From Bacteroidota bacterium (GTDB lineage: Bacteria; Bacteroidota; Bacteroidia; Palsa-948): a stretch of DNA of 64,000 nucleotides. The translations under genes were made by a program, and so were the position numbers. The notes under the pieces are model-generated. The model was not told the DNA's origin and searched no databases. It worked only from the letters and a program-made list of their open reading frames with translations. Numbering within the stretch: the first letter of the stretch is position 1; the number at the start of each line of letters is the position of its first letter. This document shows, in pieces, positions 9,028 through 16,427 of this stretch. The stretch lies in assembly GCA_016213405.1 (NCBI GenBank), contig JACRAM010000071.1, positions 1 to 64,000 of the forward strand, read 5' to 3'.

Positions 9028-10236
9028 ATGAAAATAATCAAAACCCGTCAGATTCTTCCTCTTCTGTTTATTTCTGTTGCGGGAAGCATTTCTATTCCTG
9101 AAAAAACCTTTGCTCAGCAGTTAACCACCGACCAGCTTCTTGGGCAACTGAACACCATTACCACCGCTGTTCCTTTCCTTCTTATTGCTCCTGATTCGCG
9201 AGCTGGCGCCATGGGCGATGCTGGCGTTGCTTCTTCACCTGATGCAAACTCCATGCACTGGAATCCATCCAAGTATGCGTTTGTAAAAAAACAAACCGGC
9301 ATTTCCATTTCTTATACTCCCTGGCTCAGGGCGCTTGTTCCCGATATAAACCTTGCTTATCTTTCCGGATATTATAAAATGAAAAAGAACGGAACTGTTG
9401 CCGCTTCGCTCCGTTATTTTTCTCTTGGAGATATTACGTTCACGGATATTGTCGGAAACACAATCGGCCAGTTTCGCCCAAATGAATTTGCAGTTGATAT
9501 GGGTTATGGCACAAAATTAGGCAACCATTTTTCAGGAGGCGGTGCCATCCGATATATTCATTCGAATCTTACCGGAAACATTACTGTTCAAAATTCGGCA
9601 ACACATTCAGGAAATTCTGTTGCTGCCGATGTTTCAGGATATTATCAGGGCGATGAAAAAGAAATCAGCGGAAAGCAATCCATCTGGCGCTTTGGAGCTA
9701 ACATCTCCAACATAGGAGCAAAAATTTCTTACAGCGATCAGGGCGAAAAAGATTTCATCCCCATCAATATGAAACTTGGCTCTTCGCTTCACATGCAGTT
9801 GGATGATTACAACGAAGTTTCTTTTCTGCTTGACATTAATAAACTTCTGGTGCCTACACCAGACAGTACTGGAGATTCTCAAAGCAAATCTGTTGTGAGT
9901 GGCATGATCGGCTCATTCAGCGATGCTCCTGCGGGTTTCAAAGAGGAATTGCGTGAAATAAATATTGGCGGAGGATTTGAATACTGGTATGCGAAACAGT
10001 TTGCCCTGCGCGCAGGATATTTTAATGAGCCCTCCACAAAAGGCGGAAGAAAATTTATTACACTCGGGCTTGGAGTGAAGTACACCGTGTTTGGTCTTGA
10101 CTTTGCGTATCTCATCCCTACCGAACAGCGCCATCCGCTTCAGAACACACTTCGATTTACTCTTTTGTTCGACTTTGATTCCTTTAAAGATAAAGACGCT
10201 TCGCCAGGAAGCGGAGATGCCGACAGAAAAAATTAA
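9028..10236 (+). CDS. porV: type IX secretion outer membrane protein PorV (LptO)
   Basis: FadL-like outer membrane barrel that shuttles T9SS cargo from the translocon to PorU. 402 residues from MKIIKTRQ, with a signal peptide ending near TFAQQ. The family signature follows: TAVPFLLIAPDSRAGAMGD and NSMHWNPSKYAF, then repeated beta strands and a C-terminal LRFTLLFDFDSF. The start is placed at 9028 because the TATCTTTG box at 8987-8994 covers the longer TTG start. A short Lys/Asp-rich tail (DKDASPGSGDADRKN) follows the last strand. It is separated from porU by the array and HTH gene, and followed 27 bp later by ispF. Confidence 0.95.
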   Translation: MKIIKTRQILPLLFISVAGSISIPEKTFAQQLTTDQLLGQLNTITTAVPFLLIAPDSRAGAMGDAGVASSPDANSMHWNPSKYAFVKKQTGISISYTPWLRALVPDINLAYLSGYYKMKKNGTVAASLRYFSLGDITFTDIVGNTIGQFRPNEFAVDMGYGTKLGNHFSGGGAIRYIHSNLTGNITVQNSATHSGNSVAADVSGYYQGDEKEISGKQSIWRFGANISNIGAKISYSDQGEKDFIPINMKLGSSLHMQLDDYNEVSFLLDINKLLVPTPDSTGDSQSKSVVSGMIGSFSDAPAGFKEELREINIGGGFEYWYAKQFALRAGYFNEPSTKGGRKFITLGLGVKYTVFGLDFAYLIPTEQRHPLQNTLRFTLLFDFDSFKDKDASPGSGDADRKN

Positions 10237-10263
10237 TAAAGAACTGATGAAGCAATTCTTTGT

Positions 10264-10743
10264 ATGAAGATACGCGTTGGTTTCGGTTATGATGTGCACC
10301 CGCTGAAAGAAGGAAATGATTTCTGGCTCGGAGGAATAAAAATTCCGCATACAAAAGGAGCAGTCGGACATTCAGATGCCGACACATTGATTCATGCCAT
10401 TTGCGATTCGCTGCTAGGCGCTGCCAATCTGGGCGACATCGGCACGCATTTTCCAAACACTTCGGATGAATTCAAAAATATTGACAGCAAAATACTTTTG
10501 AAAAAAGTTGTTGCGCTCCTGAAAAAAGAAGGATACGAAATCGGAAATGTAGATTGCACGCTTTGCCTTGAAACGCCCAAGATAATGCCCTACGTTCCCG
10601 ATATGAAAAAAATTCTTGCGGAGACGATGAAAATGCCTCTCAAGAATATTTCCATCAAAGCCACCACTACTGAAAAGCTCGGGTTTGTTGGACGTGAAGA
10701 AGGTGTTTGCGCCTATGCCGTTTGCCTGCTGATGGGTTATTGA
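10264..10743 (+). CDS. ispF: 2-C-methyl-D-erythritol 2,4-cyclodiphosphate synthase
   Basis: Converts CDP-ME 2-phosphate to MEcPP in the non-mevalonate isoprenoid pathway. dxs, the first enzyme of the same pathway, is also in this window at 27735-29660. 159 residues, normal length. The metal ligands are visible in GYDVHPL (Asp8, His10) and the following GHSDADTLIHAICD; the C-terminal TTTEKLGF/GREEG substrate loop is intact. It starts 27 bp after porV and may be co-transcribed. A G/C-rich repeat pair follows the stop. Confidence 0.96.
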   Translation: MKIRVGFGYDVHPLKEGNDFWLGGIKIPHTKGAVGHSDADTLIHAICDSLLGAANLGDIGTHFPNTSDEFKNIDSKILLKKVVALLKKEGYEIGNVDCTLCLETPKIMPYVPDMKKILAETMKMPLKNISIKATTTEKLGFVGREEGVCAYAVCLLMGY

Positions 10744-10744
10744 A

Positions 10745-10863
10745 AGCCCATCCCCAACCCTTCCCAAAGGACAACCGTAGGTTGCTAGCGTAGCGCTGAG
10801 AAATAGTAATTTTACATTCACAAATTCCTCTCCCCTTGGGGGAGAGTTAGAGAGGGGCTTTTT
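10745..10863. repeat. two G/C-rich palindromic repeats in the ispF-DUF4286 gap
   Basis: AAGCCCATCCCCAACCC at 10743-10760 is followed by a degenerate stretch. A second copy at 10829-10861 has the core CTCTCCCCTTGGGGGAGAG and ends GAGGGGCTTTTTATG, which runs directly into the start codon at 10864. The repeat therefore forms the 5' untranslated region of the next gene. Confidence 0.7.
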
Positions 10864-11160
10864 ATGTATATCTATAATGTAACGGTTACGATTGAATCTG
10901 ACATCCATGATGCATGGCTGAAGTGGATGAAAGAAGTCCATGTGCCTGATGTGATGCGTACAGGATTTTTTGTTGAGAATAAAATCTGTAAACTGATAAC
11001 TGAAGGATCAGAAATCACGTATGCAATTCAATACACGTTCCGCAAGATGGATGATTTGAATGCCTATCAACACACCCACGCTCCGCGATTACAGAAAGAA
11101 CACGCTGAAAAATTCAAAGACAAGTTCGCCTCCTTCCGAACCATTCTTGAAATCATCTGA
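10864..11160 (+). CDS. DUF4286 family protein
   Basis: 98 residues of unknown function with the ferredoxin-like alpha/beta pattern typical of the family: IYNVTVTIESDIHDAWLKWM, then HVPDVMRTGFF and a C-terminal APRLQKEHAEKFKDKFASF. The Bacteroidota DUF4286 genes I know often sit by rsmA. Here the stop TGA overlaps the rsmA start by one base (TGATG), a sign of translational coupling. The start codon lies immediately at the end of a palindromic repeat, so the natural ribosome-binding region is repeat-derived. Confidence 0.88.
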   Translation: MYIYNVTVTIESDIHDAWLKWMKEVHVPDVMRTGFFVENKICKLITEGSEITYAIQYTFRKMDDLNAYQHTHAPRLQKEHAEKFKDKFASFRTILEII

Positions 11161-11975
11161 TGTCGAATATTGTTTCTCCCAAAAAGCATCTCGGACAACA
11201 TTTTCTAAGGGATGAGAACATCGCTAAAAAAATTGTCAGCTCACTTTCCAGAAAAGATGATTATAAAACTGTCGTAGAAGTTGGTGCGGGCACAGGCGTT
11301 CTGACAAAATATCTTCTGCAGGAAAAAGATTTTGAAACGTATGTTGTTGAAGTTGACAGAGAGTCAATTGCATTCCTTAAAAAAAACTTTCCTCAATCAG
11401 AAGGAAGAATAATTGAAAAGGATTTTTTAGACTTTATGCCTGAGTGGCTTCCATCAACCATCAACCCCGTTGGAAATATTTCCTACGGGGTCAACCATCA
11501 GCCATTAGCCATCATTGGGAATTTCCCATACAACATTTCCTCACAGATTCTTTTCAAAGTGCTGGAATATAAAAATCAGATTCCTGAAGTGGTGGGAATG
11601 TTTCAGAAAGAAGTAGCAGAACGAATCGCCTCACCGCCAGGAAATAAAACGTATGGAATCCTCAGTGTGCTGATGCAGGCGTTTTACAAAATTGAATTCC
11701 TGTTTACAGTAAACCCGCAGGTATTCAATCCTCCACCCAAAGTAAAATCGGCTGTTATTCGTCTGACAAGAAATGATGTGAAGAAATTAGATTGCGATGA
11801 AGAATTATTTTTTCAGGTAGTAAAAGCAGGATTCAATCAGCGAAGAAAAACTTTGCGAAATGCAGTCGGTGCAAAGTTTAATGTGAAAAATTTGGAATCA
11901 GAACTCCTGAACAAACGAGCCGAACAACTTTCAGTAAATGATTTTGTAGCTCTGACTCAACTAATTTCTACTTAA
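11160..11975 (+). CDS. rsmA: 16S rRNA A1518/A1519 dimethyltransferase (RsmA/KsgA)
   Basis: SAM-dependent enzyme that dimethylates two adjacent adenines in the 3' end of 16S rRNA during small-subunit maturation. 271 residues. SAM motif I is VVEVGAGTGVL (about residues 38-48) and the catalytic NFPY motif is at 121-124. KSAVIRL and NQRRKTLRNA mark the C-terminal domain. Just before NFPY, residues about 97-118 (from WLPSTINP to VNHQP) are not part of the family. They are encoded by repeat DNA (11451-11516) containing a palindrome at 11464-11491 nested in CCATCAACC-type repeats. The frame is intact, so the protein may still be active with a longer loop. It converges with and overlaps the next gene by 8 bp. 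Confidence 0.95.
   Translation: MSNIVSPKKHLGQHFLRDENIAKKIVSSLSRKDDYKTVVEVGAGTGVLTKYLLQEKDFETYVVEVDRESIAFLKKNFPQSEGRIIEKDFLDFMPEWLPSTINPVGNISYGVNHQPLAIIGNFPYNISSQILFKVLEYKNQIPEVVGMFQKEVAERIASPPGNKTYGILSVLMQAFYKIEFLFTVNPQVFNPPPKVKSAVIRLTRNDVKKLDCDEELFFQVVKAGFNQRRKTLRNAVGAKFNVKNLESELLNKRAEQLSVNDFVALTQLIST
11451..11516. repeat. nested repeat insertion inside rsmA
   Basis: An outer repeat of CCATCAACCATCAACC / CAACCATCAGCCATTAGCC flanks an inner near-perfect palindrome at 11464-11491 (ACCCCGT, then GGAAATATTTCC, then ACGGGGT). The inner palindrome resembles the intergenic one at 16697-16736. The whole block encodes about 22 extra residues in frame. Confidence 0.8.
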
Positions 11976-12429
11976 GAGAGCCTATGCTATCCAGTTCCTG
12001 CGGGCTCAAACTCGGAGGCATAATATTGTTCTTGATTTTATATACCACCAGTTCAGCGGCTTTGTGCGCCTGTTCTTTTGTATGAAAACCTCGCATTCCA
12101 TTGATAGCCGGAATATGCGGCTGGTGATTATACACTGCATCATAGATTAAGATGTTGTAGCCGAATCCCGTAAGTTTAGGATCTTGCTTCACCGTATCAT
12201 TATTGAAAACCTGTATGTCAATCTTCGCGTTCTTGTAAGGGTTGTCTGCAGGTTTTTTATTTTTCTGCGCTTCCTGCATTTCCTTCATTTCTTTTTCTTC
12301 CATTGACATGGGATTTTCTGACTTGGCTTCAGAAACAGAATCTTTGGTCTCTTTATTGGCTTCCTCTTTGCCGTTGCTGCATGAAAACAGGAAGAGGATT
12401 GCAGGGAGAAAAATAAAATATTTTTTCAT
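11968..12429 (-). CDS. DUF4907-type lipoprotein
   Basis: 153 residues from MKKYFIFLP. Signal peptide with lipobox LFSC followed by a Lys/Glu-rich linker (about 60 residues). The C-terminal domain GFGYNILIYDAVYNHQPHIP...GFHTKEQAHKAAELVVYKI resembles DUF4907, a small domain of unknown function in Bacteroidota. The frame extends further upstream without a credible signal sequence, so I use the internal start. Convergent with rsmA, with an 8-bp overlap of the 3' ends. Confidence 0.8.
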   Translation of the reverse strand: MKKYFIFLPAILFLFSCSNGKEEANKETKDSVSEAKSENPMSMEEKEMKEMQEAQKNKKPADNPYKNAKIDIQVFNNDTVKQDPKLTGFGYNILIYDAVYNHQPHIPAINGMRGFHTKEQAHKAAELVVYKIKNNIMPPSLSPQELDSIGSLK

Positions 12430-12461
12430 ATAAAGATTGTTAGTGAGCGAATATACAATTT

Positions 12462-12860
12462 CTATTTTTTCTTGCCGAAGTATTCTTTCATAGGATTCCA
12501 GTAATATTCTTTCCATCCCTTAATGATTGCTTGATGATCGGATTCCGGAACTCCGGAATGGGTGAACACCAGACGTGTTCCTCCTTTAATTTTACTGAAC
12601 CGAAAAGTTGCTTTTGCGAAATGTCCCTTTTCCCAATTCTGCGCATGCCACGACTGAACAATTTTTTCCCCCGGCTTCAATTCAAGATTCACGCCTCCGT
12701 GATAACCGTCATAAGCATAATATTTTCCACCTACATTTTTACTGATGACTGCTTTTGCTCCAGTAAATGTGCTGTGTTTCTTTGAATCCATCAATGCATC
12801 GTATACTTCTTGTGGCGACACATTAAAAGCAACTGTTTGTTTTATTGTTTTTGTTTTCAT
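12462..12860 (-). CDS. SRPBCC (AHSA1/START-like) domain protein
   Basis: 132 residues spanning one ligand-binding helix-grip fold: FNVSPQEVYDALMDSKKHS at the start, GGKYYAYDGYHGGVNLELKPGEKIVQSW in the middle, and a C-terminal helix GWKEYYWNPMKEYF. These small cytosolic proteins bind hydrophobic ligands or act as co-chaperones; the substrate cannot be told from sequence. It lies 32 bp upstream of the DUF4907 lipoprotein on the same strand, so the two may be co-transcribed. Confidence 0.88.
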   Translation of the reverse strand: MKTKTIKQTVAFNVSPQEVYDALMDSKKHSTFTGAKAVISKNVGGKYYAYDGYHGGVNLELKPGEKIVQSWHAQNWEKGHFAKATFRFSKIKGGTRLVFTHSGVPESDHQAIIKGWKEYYWNPMKEYFGKKK

Positions 12861-12943
12861 TTTTTTAGATTACACAGATTAATAATTCATAATTACACCG
12901 ATTTCATCTTTCGTATTTTTCGTTCGGTTTTGCTTTTCGAGAT

Positions 12944-13711
12944 TTACCAACTTCCTCCTGCTCCTCCGCCTCCAAAACTTCCTCCGCCAAATCCTCCAAA
13001 ACCACCGCTGCTTCCGCCACCAAAACCTCCGCCTCCAAAACTTCCCCAGCCACCGCCATAATAAGTTCTTCCTCCGCTTGTGATGGTATGTCCGCGGGAA
13101 TTTTTGAATACAAAAACGAAAAGCAATATTAAAATAAATACGCCAATAAAAAACCACGGTAAGCTTTGCTGATTATTTTTTTGATAATCCTGATAATTAA
13201 ATTCTTTTTTCGCCAGAGAAATCAAAACATCTGTGGCGGCATCAAGACCGTTATAAAAGTTTCCGTTTTTAAATTGCGGAATAATTTCATTTTCCACAAT
13301 TCGTTTTGCTGTGGCGTCAGGAACAACTCCTTCGAGCCCGTAACCGGAAGCAATGTAGGCATCGCGCTGCCCCGAACCTCCGGTTGGTTTAATCATTATC
13401 ACAATTCCATTATCAAACTTTCCCTGCCCCACTCCCCATTGTTCACCGAGGCGCGTACAAAATTCATTCGGGTCATATCCGCACAAATCATCTACAATCA
13501 CAATCACAATCTGGTTGGAAGTTTCTTTACTGAATTGGACGAGCTTATTTTCCAGCATCTGTTCTTCATCAGCAGAAAGAAAATCAGGAAACTCTTGCGA
13601 AAGATTATTGACAAGCCGGGGCGGTGACGGTTTGGAAGGAATGCAATTGTCAGAAGCAAAACTAAAAGAAGCCAGAAGCCAGAAGCCGGAAGCCAGAATA
13701 AGTTTTTTCAT
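12944..13711 (-). CDS. TPM domain membrane protein with Gly-rich tail
   Basis: 255 residues. Signal peptide MKKLILASGFWLLASFSFA, then a TPM domain (about residues 35-175) with ELGEQWGVGQGKFDNGIVI and AYIASGYGLEGVVPDA. One membrane segment (WFFIGVFILILLFVFVF) follows, then a tail of GGGSFGG-type repeats ending GAGGSW. This is the usual layout of YgcG-like proteins found with LemA. The coding DNA of the signal peptide is a GCCAGAAGCC repeat. It overlaps the upstream TPM gene by 4 bp, so the two are translationally coupled. Confidence 0.92.
   Translation of the reverse strand: MKKLILASGFWLLASFSFASDNCIPSKPSPPRLVNNLSQEFPDFLSADEEQMLENKLVQFSKETSNQIVIVIVDDLCGYDPNEFCTRLGEQWGVGQGKFDNGIVIMIKPTGGSGQRDAYIASGYGLEGVVPDATAKRIVENEIIPQFKNGNFYNGLDAATDVLISLAKKEFNYQDYQKNNQQSLPWFFIGVFILILLFVFVFKNSRGHTITSGGRTYYGGGWGSFGGGGFGGGSSGGFGGFGGGSFGGGGAGGSW
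13652..13700. repeat. GCCAGAAGCC-type repeat encoding a signal peptide
   Basis: AGAAGCCAGAAGCCAGAAGC and a diverged continuation are read on the minus strand as LASGFWLLASF, the hydrophobic core of the signal peptide of the TPM protein. The same repeat reappears at 48746-48778 inside the acyltransferase gene, again encoding a hydrophobic segment. Confidence 0.75.
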
Positions 13712-14151
13712 TGCTTACCGAAGGTTACTTCATTTGAAAGCTCATCTTTATCGGTTTCGGAATGAGGAAAATATTTTTTCAACTCAGCTCCTGTCATCAT
13801 AATTCCTTCGCAAAGCCCTTCGGTGAATCTTTTCTGCCTGAACTGTTCCAGCATTTTATCTCTTACTGAATCCCAGAATCCTTCAGGAACATTTTTGTGA
13901 ATGCCTTCATCTCCTATCACGGCAAATTTTTTATCCTTGAGTGCGAGATAAAACAAAACACCGTTTCGCAAAAGGGTTTTATGCATGCCAAGTTTATGAA
14001 AGGCAAGCGTGGCACACTCCACTTCTTCGCCTTTGCACCGTCTTTCAATGTGCACGCGGATTTCTCCTGAAGTGTTTTCTTCAGCTGATTTAATAGCAGA
14101 TTCTATCTGCTTCACCTGATCAGCTGAGAAAAAGTTTTTGGAAGAGAACAT
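13708..14151 (-). CDS. TPM domain protein, soluble form
   Basis: 147 residues, one TPM domain: QVKQIESAIKSAEENTSGEI at the start, then HIERRC, NGVLFYLALKDKKFAVIGDEGIH, and the C-terminal SVRDKMLEQFRQKRFTEGLCEGI helix. No signal peptide or membrane segment is visible. It lies between lemA and the membrane TPM gene and overlaps the latter by 4 bp. LemA-TPM-TPM sets are common in Bacteroidota; their function in the envelope is not settled. Confidence 0.9.
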   Translation of the reverse strand: MFSSKNFFSADQVKQIESAIKSAEENTSGEIRVHIERRCKGEEVECATLAFHKLGMHKTLLRNGVLFYLALKDKKFAVIGDEGIHKNVPEGFWDSVRDKMLEQFRQKRFTEGLCEGIMMTGAELKKYFPHSETDKDELSNEVTFGKQ

Positions 14152-14165
14152 TTTTTATTTTGTAT

Positions 14166-14262
14166 CGTCATTGCGAGAAGAAAAATGTCCAGTGGACATT
14201 TTGACAAGCAATCTTTCTGTGAGATTGCTTCCAACTTCGTTTCACTCGTTGTCGCAATGACG
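14166..14262. repeat. CGTCATTGCGA palindromic element between lemA and the TPM gene
   Basis: A 97-bp element with perfect 11-bp ends CGTCATTGCGA/TCGCAATGACG, an inner inverted repeat AAGCAATCT/AGATTGCTT (14206-14230) and a separate 21-bp palindrome (AAAATGTCCA-G-TGGACATTTT, 14182-14202) inserted in the left arm. This type of CATTGCGAG element is, as I recall, widespread in bacterial genomes. Here it sits inside a probable operon transcript and would fold strongly. Confidence 0.9.
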
Positions 14263-14267
14263 TATAA

Positions 14268-14876
14268 TTATTTTGTATCAAACTTTACCGTTGGCGCTTT
14301 CTCCGCTCCTGCATCCGATTCAAAGTAGGCACGTTTTGCTATGCCGAACATTCCGGCCCAAAGGTTTTTTGGAAAGGTGCGGATGTAGGTGTTCAATTCC
14401 TGAGCTGATTCATTGAATCTCATTCGCTCGGTAGCAATTCTGTTTTCTGTTCCTTCCAATTGAGATTGGAGTTCTAAAAAGTTTTGGTTGGCTTTTAAAT
14501 CAGGATATTGTTCAGCCACCACAAGCAACCTTGAAATTGCAGAGCCGAGATTGTTCTGCGCCTGCTGGAAATTTTTTATGCTTGCTTCATCTAAATGGCT
14601 GGGATCAATTTTTACTTGTCCTACACTTGCGCGCGCTTCGGTCACCGCCACAATGGTTGACTTTTCAAAGTTTGCATACCCCTGAACGGTATTCACCAGA
14701 TTCGGAATCAAATCCAATCTGCGCTGGTATTGATTTTCCACCTGCTGCCAGTTGGCAGTTACGGCTTCATCCATGGTGACCATTGAATTATACGAGCCGC
14801 ATCCTGAGAATCCGATCAACAAGATGATAAACAGGAATCCGCCCCAGACTAAAAATTTTCGCATTTGTGGTGTCAT
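14268..14876 (-). CDS. lemA: LemA family protein
   Basis: 202 residues. The N-terminal membrane anchor (FLVWGGFLFIILLIGFSGCG) could also be read as a lipoprotein signal (FSGC). The LemA coiled-coil domain follows: VTANWQQVENQYQRRLDLIPNL, then NLVNTVQGYANFEKSTI and ERMRFNESAQELNTYIRTFP, ending with the conserved WAGMFGIAKRAYFES. LemA proteins are membrane-anchored helical proteins found with TPM proteins. Upstream, an 8-bp repeat (14887-14930) ends about 10 bp before the start codon. Confidence 0.94.
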   Translation of the reverse strand: MTPQMRKFLVWGGFLFIILLIGFSGCGSYNSMVTMDEAVTANWQQVENQYQRRLDLIPNLVNTVQGYANFEKSTIVAVTEARASVGQVKIDPSHLDEASIKNFQQAQNNLGSAISRLLVVAEQYPDLKANQNFLELQSQLEGTENRIATERMRFNESAQELNTYIRTFPKNLWAGMFGIAKRAYFESDAGAEKAPTVKFDTK

Positions 14877-14886
14877 TGGAAAAAAG

Positions 14887-14930
14887 TTATTGAGTTGTTG
14901 AGTGATTGAGTGATTGAGTTATTGAATTGG
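14887..14930. repeat. 8-bp microsatellite-like repeat upstream of lemA
   Basis: Repeats of TTGAGTGA and its variants (TTGAGTTG, TTGAGTTA, TTGAATTG) cover about 44 bp directly before the lemA start codon on the opposite strand. The copy number could change by slippage and alter the leader length. Confidence 0.75.
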
Positions 14931-14965
14931 AAAGCGAAGGTAAATAAATTTAGGAATGAGATTTT

Positions 14966-15205
14966 TTAACCAACTGCTTCAACTAAACGAATTTCAGGAA
15001 CAGCATTTCTTATCGCTTCTTCAATTCCTGCCTTCATGGTGATGTGGCTGATGGAGCAACCCTTGCAGGCGCCCAGCAATCTTACTCTTACAATATTATC
15101 GTCCGTAACTTCCACTAATGAAATATCTCCTCCATCTGCTTTAAGAAAAGGACGAACCTGTTCAAGAGCGTTTTCTATTTTAGAAATTGTTGCTGAATCT
15201 TTCAT
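14966..15205 (-). CDS. NifU C-terminal domain protein (Fe-S scaffold type)
   Basis: 79 residues, a stand-alone NifU-like C-terminal domain: IENALEQVRPFLKADGGDISLVEV, then VRLLGACKGC with the CxxC cluster-binding pair at Cys47 and Cys50. These small proteins bind or carry Fe-S clusters and deliver them to target apoproteins. It lies directly downstream of an Mrp-type ATPase on the same strand (52-bp gap), a common functional pairing. The gap consists largely of ATTCGTA-type repeat placed 5 bp before the start codon. Confidence 0.93.
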   Translation of the reverse strand: MKDSATISKIENALEQVRPFLKADGGDISLVEVTDDNIVRVRLLGACKGCSISHITMKAGIEEAIRNAVPEIRLVEAVG

Positions 15206-15245
15206 GGTTACGAATAACGAATCTTTACGAATGTACTAATCTTTG
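15206..15245 (-). repeat. ATTCGTA-type repeat in the leader of the NifU-like gene
   Basis: On the minus strand TTAGTACATTCGTAAAG and ATTCGTTATTCGTAACC precede the ATG directly. The same motif type lies before three other start codons in this window (25772, 33463 and 43512). Confidence 0.65.
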
Positions 15246-15257
15246 CATTTCCTCCAT

Positions 15258-16349
15258 CTAAACCTTAACCTCAACCTCTTTTTTATTCGCATTCGCAATG
15301 GCAACCTGCTGTACGGTTTTATGCACCATTTCCATTAATGCAATTGACTGTGGCGTGTTCTCCTGAAGAATGGCAGGTCTTCCGGCATCGCCCGATTCGC
15401 GGATGCTTTGCACGAGAGGAATCTGCCCCAAAAGCGGAACACCGATTTCTTCCGCAAGATTTTTTGCTCCGTCTTTTCCGAAGATGTAATACTTATTGTT
15501 TGGCAATTCCGCGGGAGTGAAATACGCCATGTTCTCCACCATGCCCAGCACCGGAACATTTATCTTATCCATTCTGAACATGGAAACCGCTTTGCGCGCA
15601 TCGGCAAGCGCAACATTTTGCGGAGTGCTTACGATGACCGCACCGGTGACCGGAACCTGCGCAACAAATGAAAGATGAATGTCGCCAGTGCCGGGAGGCA
15701 GATCAACAACCATATAATCCAGCTCTCCCCACTCCGCGTCAGAAAATAATTGAATGAGCGCGCGCGATGCCATGGGTCCGCGCCAGGGCACCGCTTGCCC
15801 GGCACCTGCAAAAAATCCGAGGGAAAGAAGTTTCACTCCGTAGCTTTCCACAGGCATCATTTTATTTGCTCCGTTCACCTCTGCCATCTTTGGTTTTTCA
15901 TTCAGCATATCAAACATGATGGTTTGAGAGGGACCGTAAATATCCGCGTCCACCAATCCCACTTTCGCTCCCATCTTCACCAATCCCACCGCAAGATTTG
16001 CCGCTATGGTGGATTTTCCCACCCCGCCTTTACCGGAAGCAACCGCAATTACATTTTTCACCTGCGGAAGCAGCACGCGGTCATCCACCCTGCGGGAAGA
16101 AGTATCTGCATCCATCTTCACTTTTACGATGGCTTCTTTATCCACAAAATGAATTATCGCATTCACGCAGGCGCGCTGAATCATATCTTTCATGGGGCAG
16201 GCAGGCGTGGTGAGCATCACGGTGAACGAAACATTTTTGCCGTCCACCACCACATCGCGCACCATGCCGAGCGTTACGATGTCCTTTTTCAAATCCGGAT
16301 CGTCCACATTGCGGAGGGCGTCTAAAACTTTTTCTTGTGTAATATTCAT
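15258..16349 (-). CDS. Mrp/NBP35 family P-loop ATPase, Fe-S cluster carrier
   Basis: 363 residues. N-terminal MIP18 (DUF59) domain (about residues 5-80) with TTPACPMKDMI, then a deviant Walker A GKGGVGKST at 106-114 and LVDADIYGPSQ, MVVDLPPGTGD. Acts as an ATP-dependent carrier of Fe-S clusters in the cytoplasm. The CxxC that bridges clusters in many Mrp proteins is absent: the corresponding stretch reads ENMAYFTPAELPNNKYYIFG. This agrees, as I recall, with other Bacteroidota members. The small CxxC-bearing NifU-like gene follows it. Confidence 0.94.
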   Translation of the reverse strand: MNITQEKVLDALRNVDDPDLKKDIVTLGMVRDVVVDGKNVSFTVMLTTPACPMKDMIQRACVNAIIHFVDKEAIVKVKMDADTSSRRVDDRVLLPQVKNVIAVASGKGGVGKSTIAANLAVGLVKMGAKVGLVDADIYGPSQTIMFDMLNEKPKMAEVNGANKMMPVESYGVKLLSLGFFAGAGQAVPWRGPMASRALIQLFSDAEWGELDYMVVDLPPGTGDIHLSFVAQVPVTGAVIVSTPQNVALADARKAVSMFRMDKINVPVLGMVENMAYFTPAELPNNKYYIFGKDGAKNLAEEIGVPLLGQIPLVQSIRESGDAGRPAILQENTPQSIALMEMVHKTVQQVAIANANKKEVEVKV

Positions 16350-16370
16350 AATAATAAAGATACGAAAGTT

Positions 16371-16425
16371 GCCCCAACCCTAAAGGGAGCAAGTATATTT
16401 TTCTCCCTTTAGGGACGGGGTATCT
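16371..16425. repeat. CTCCCTTTAGGG-type palindromic repeat upstream of mrp
   Basis: GCCCCAACCCTAAAGGGAG (16373-16391) faces TTCTCCCTTTAGGGACGGGG (16401-16420), making a long imperfect hairpin with arms of about 18 bp. The same TAAAGGGAG/CTCCCTTTA pair recurs at 62318-62412. Confidence 0.7.
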
Positions 16426-16427
16426 TC

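Noticed and set aside
12810-13061. Pro-rich ORF on the plus strand
   Set aside because: It is the antisense of the Gly-rich tail of the TPM protein.
15750-16325. 191-codon His-rich ORF on the plus strand
   Set aside because: Antisense shadow of the mrp gene, which has clear family motifs.
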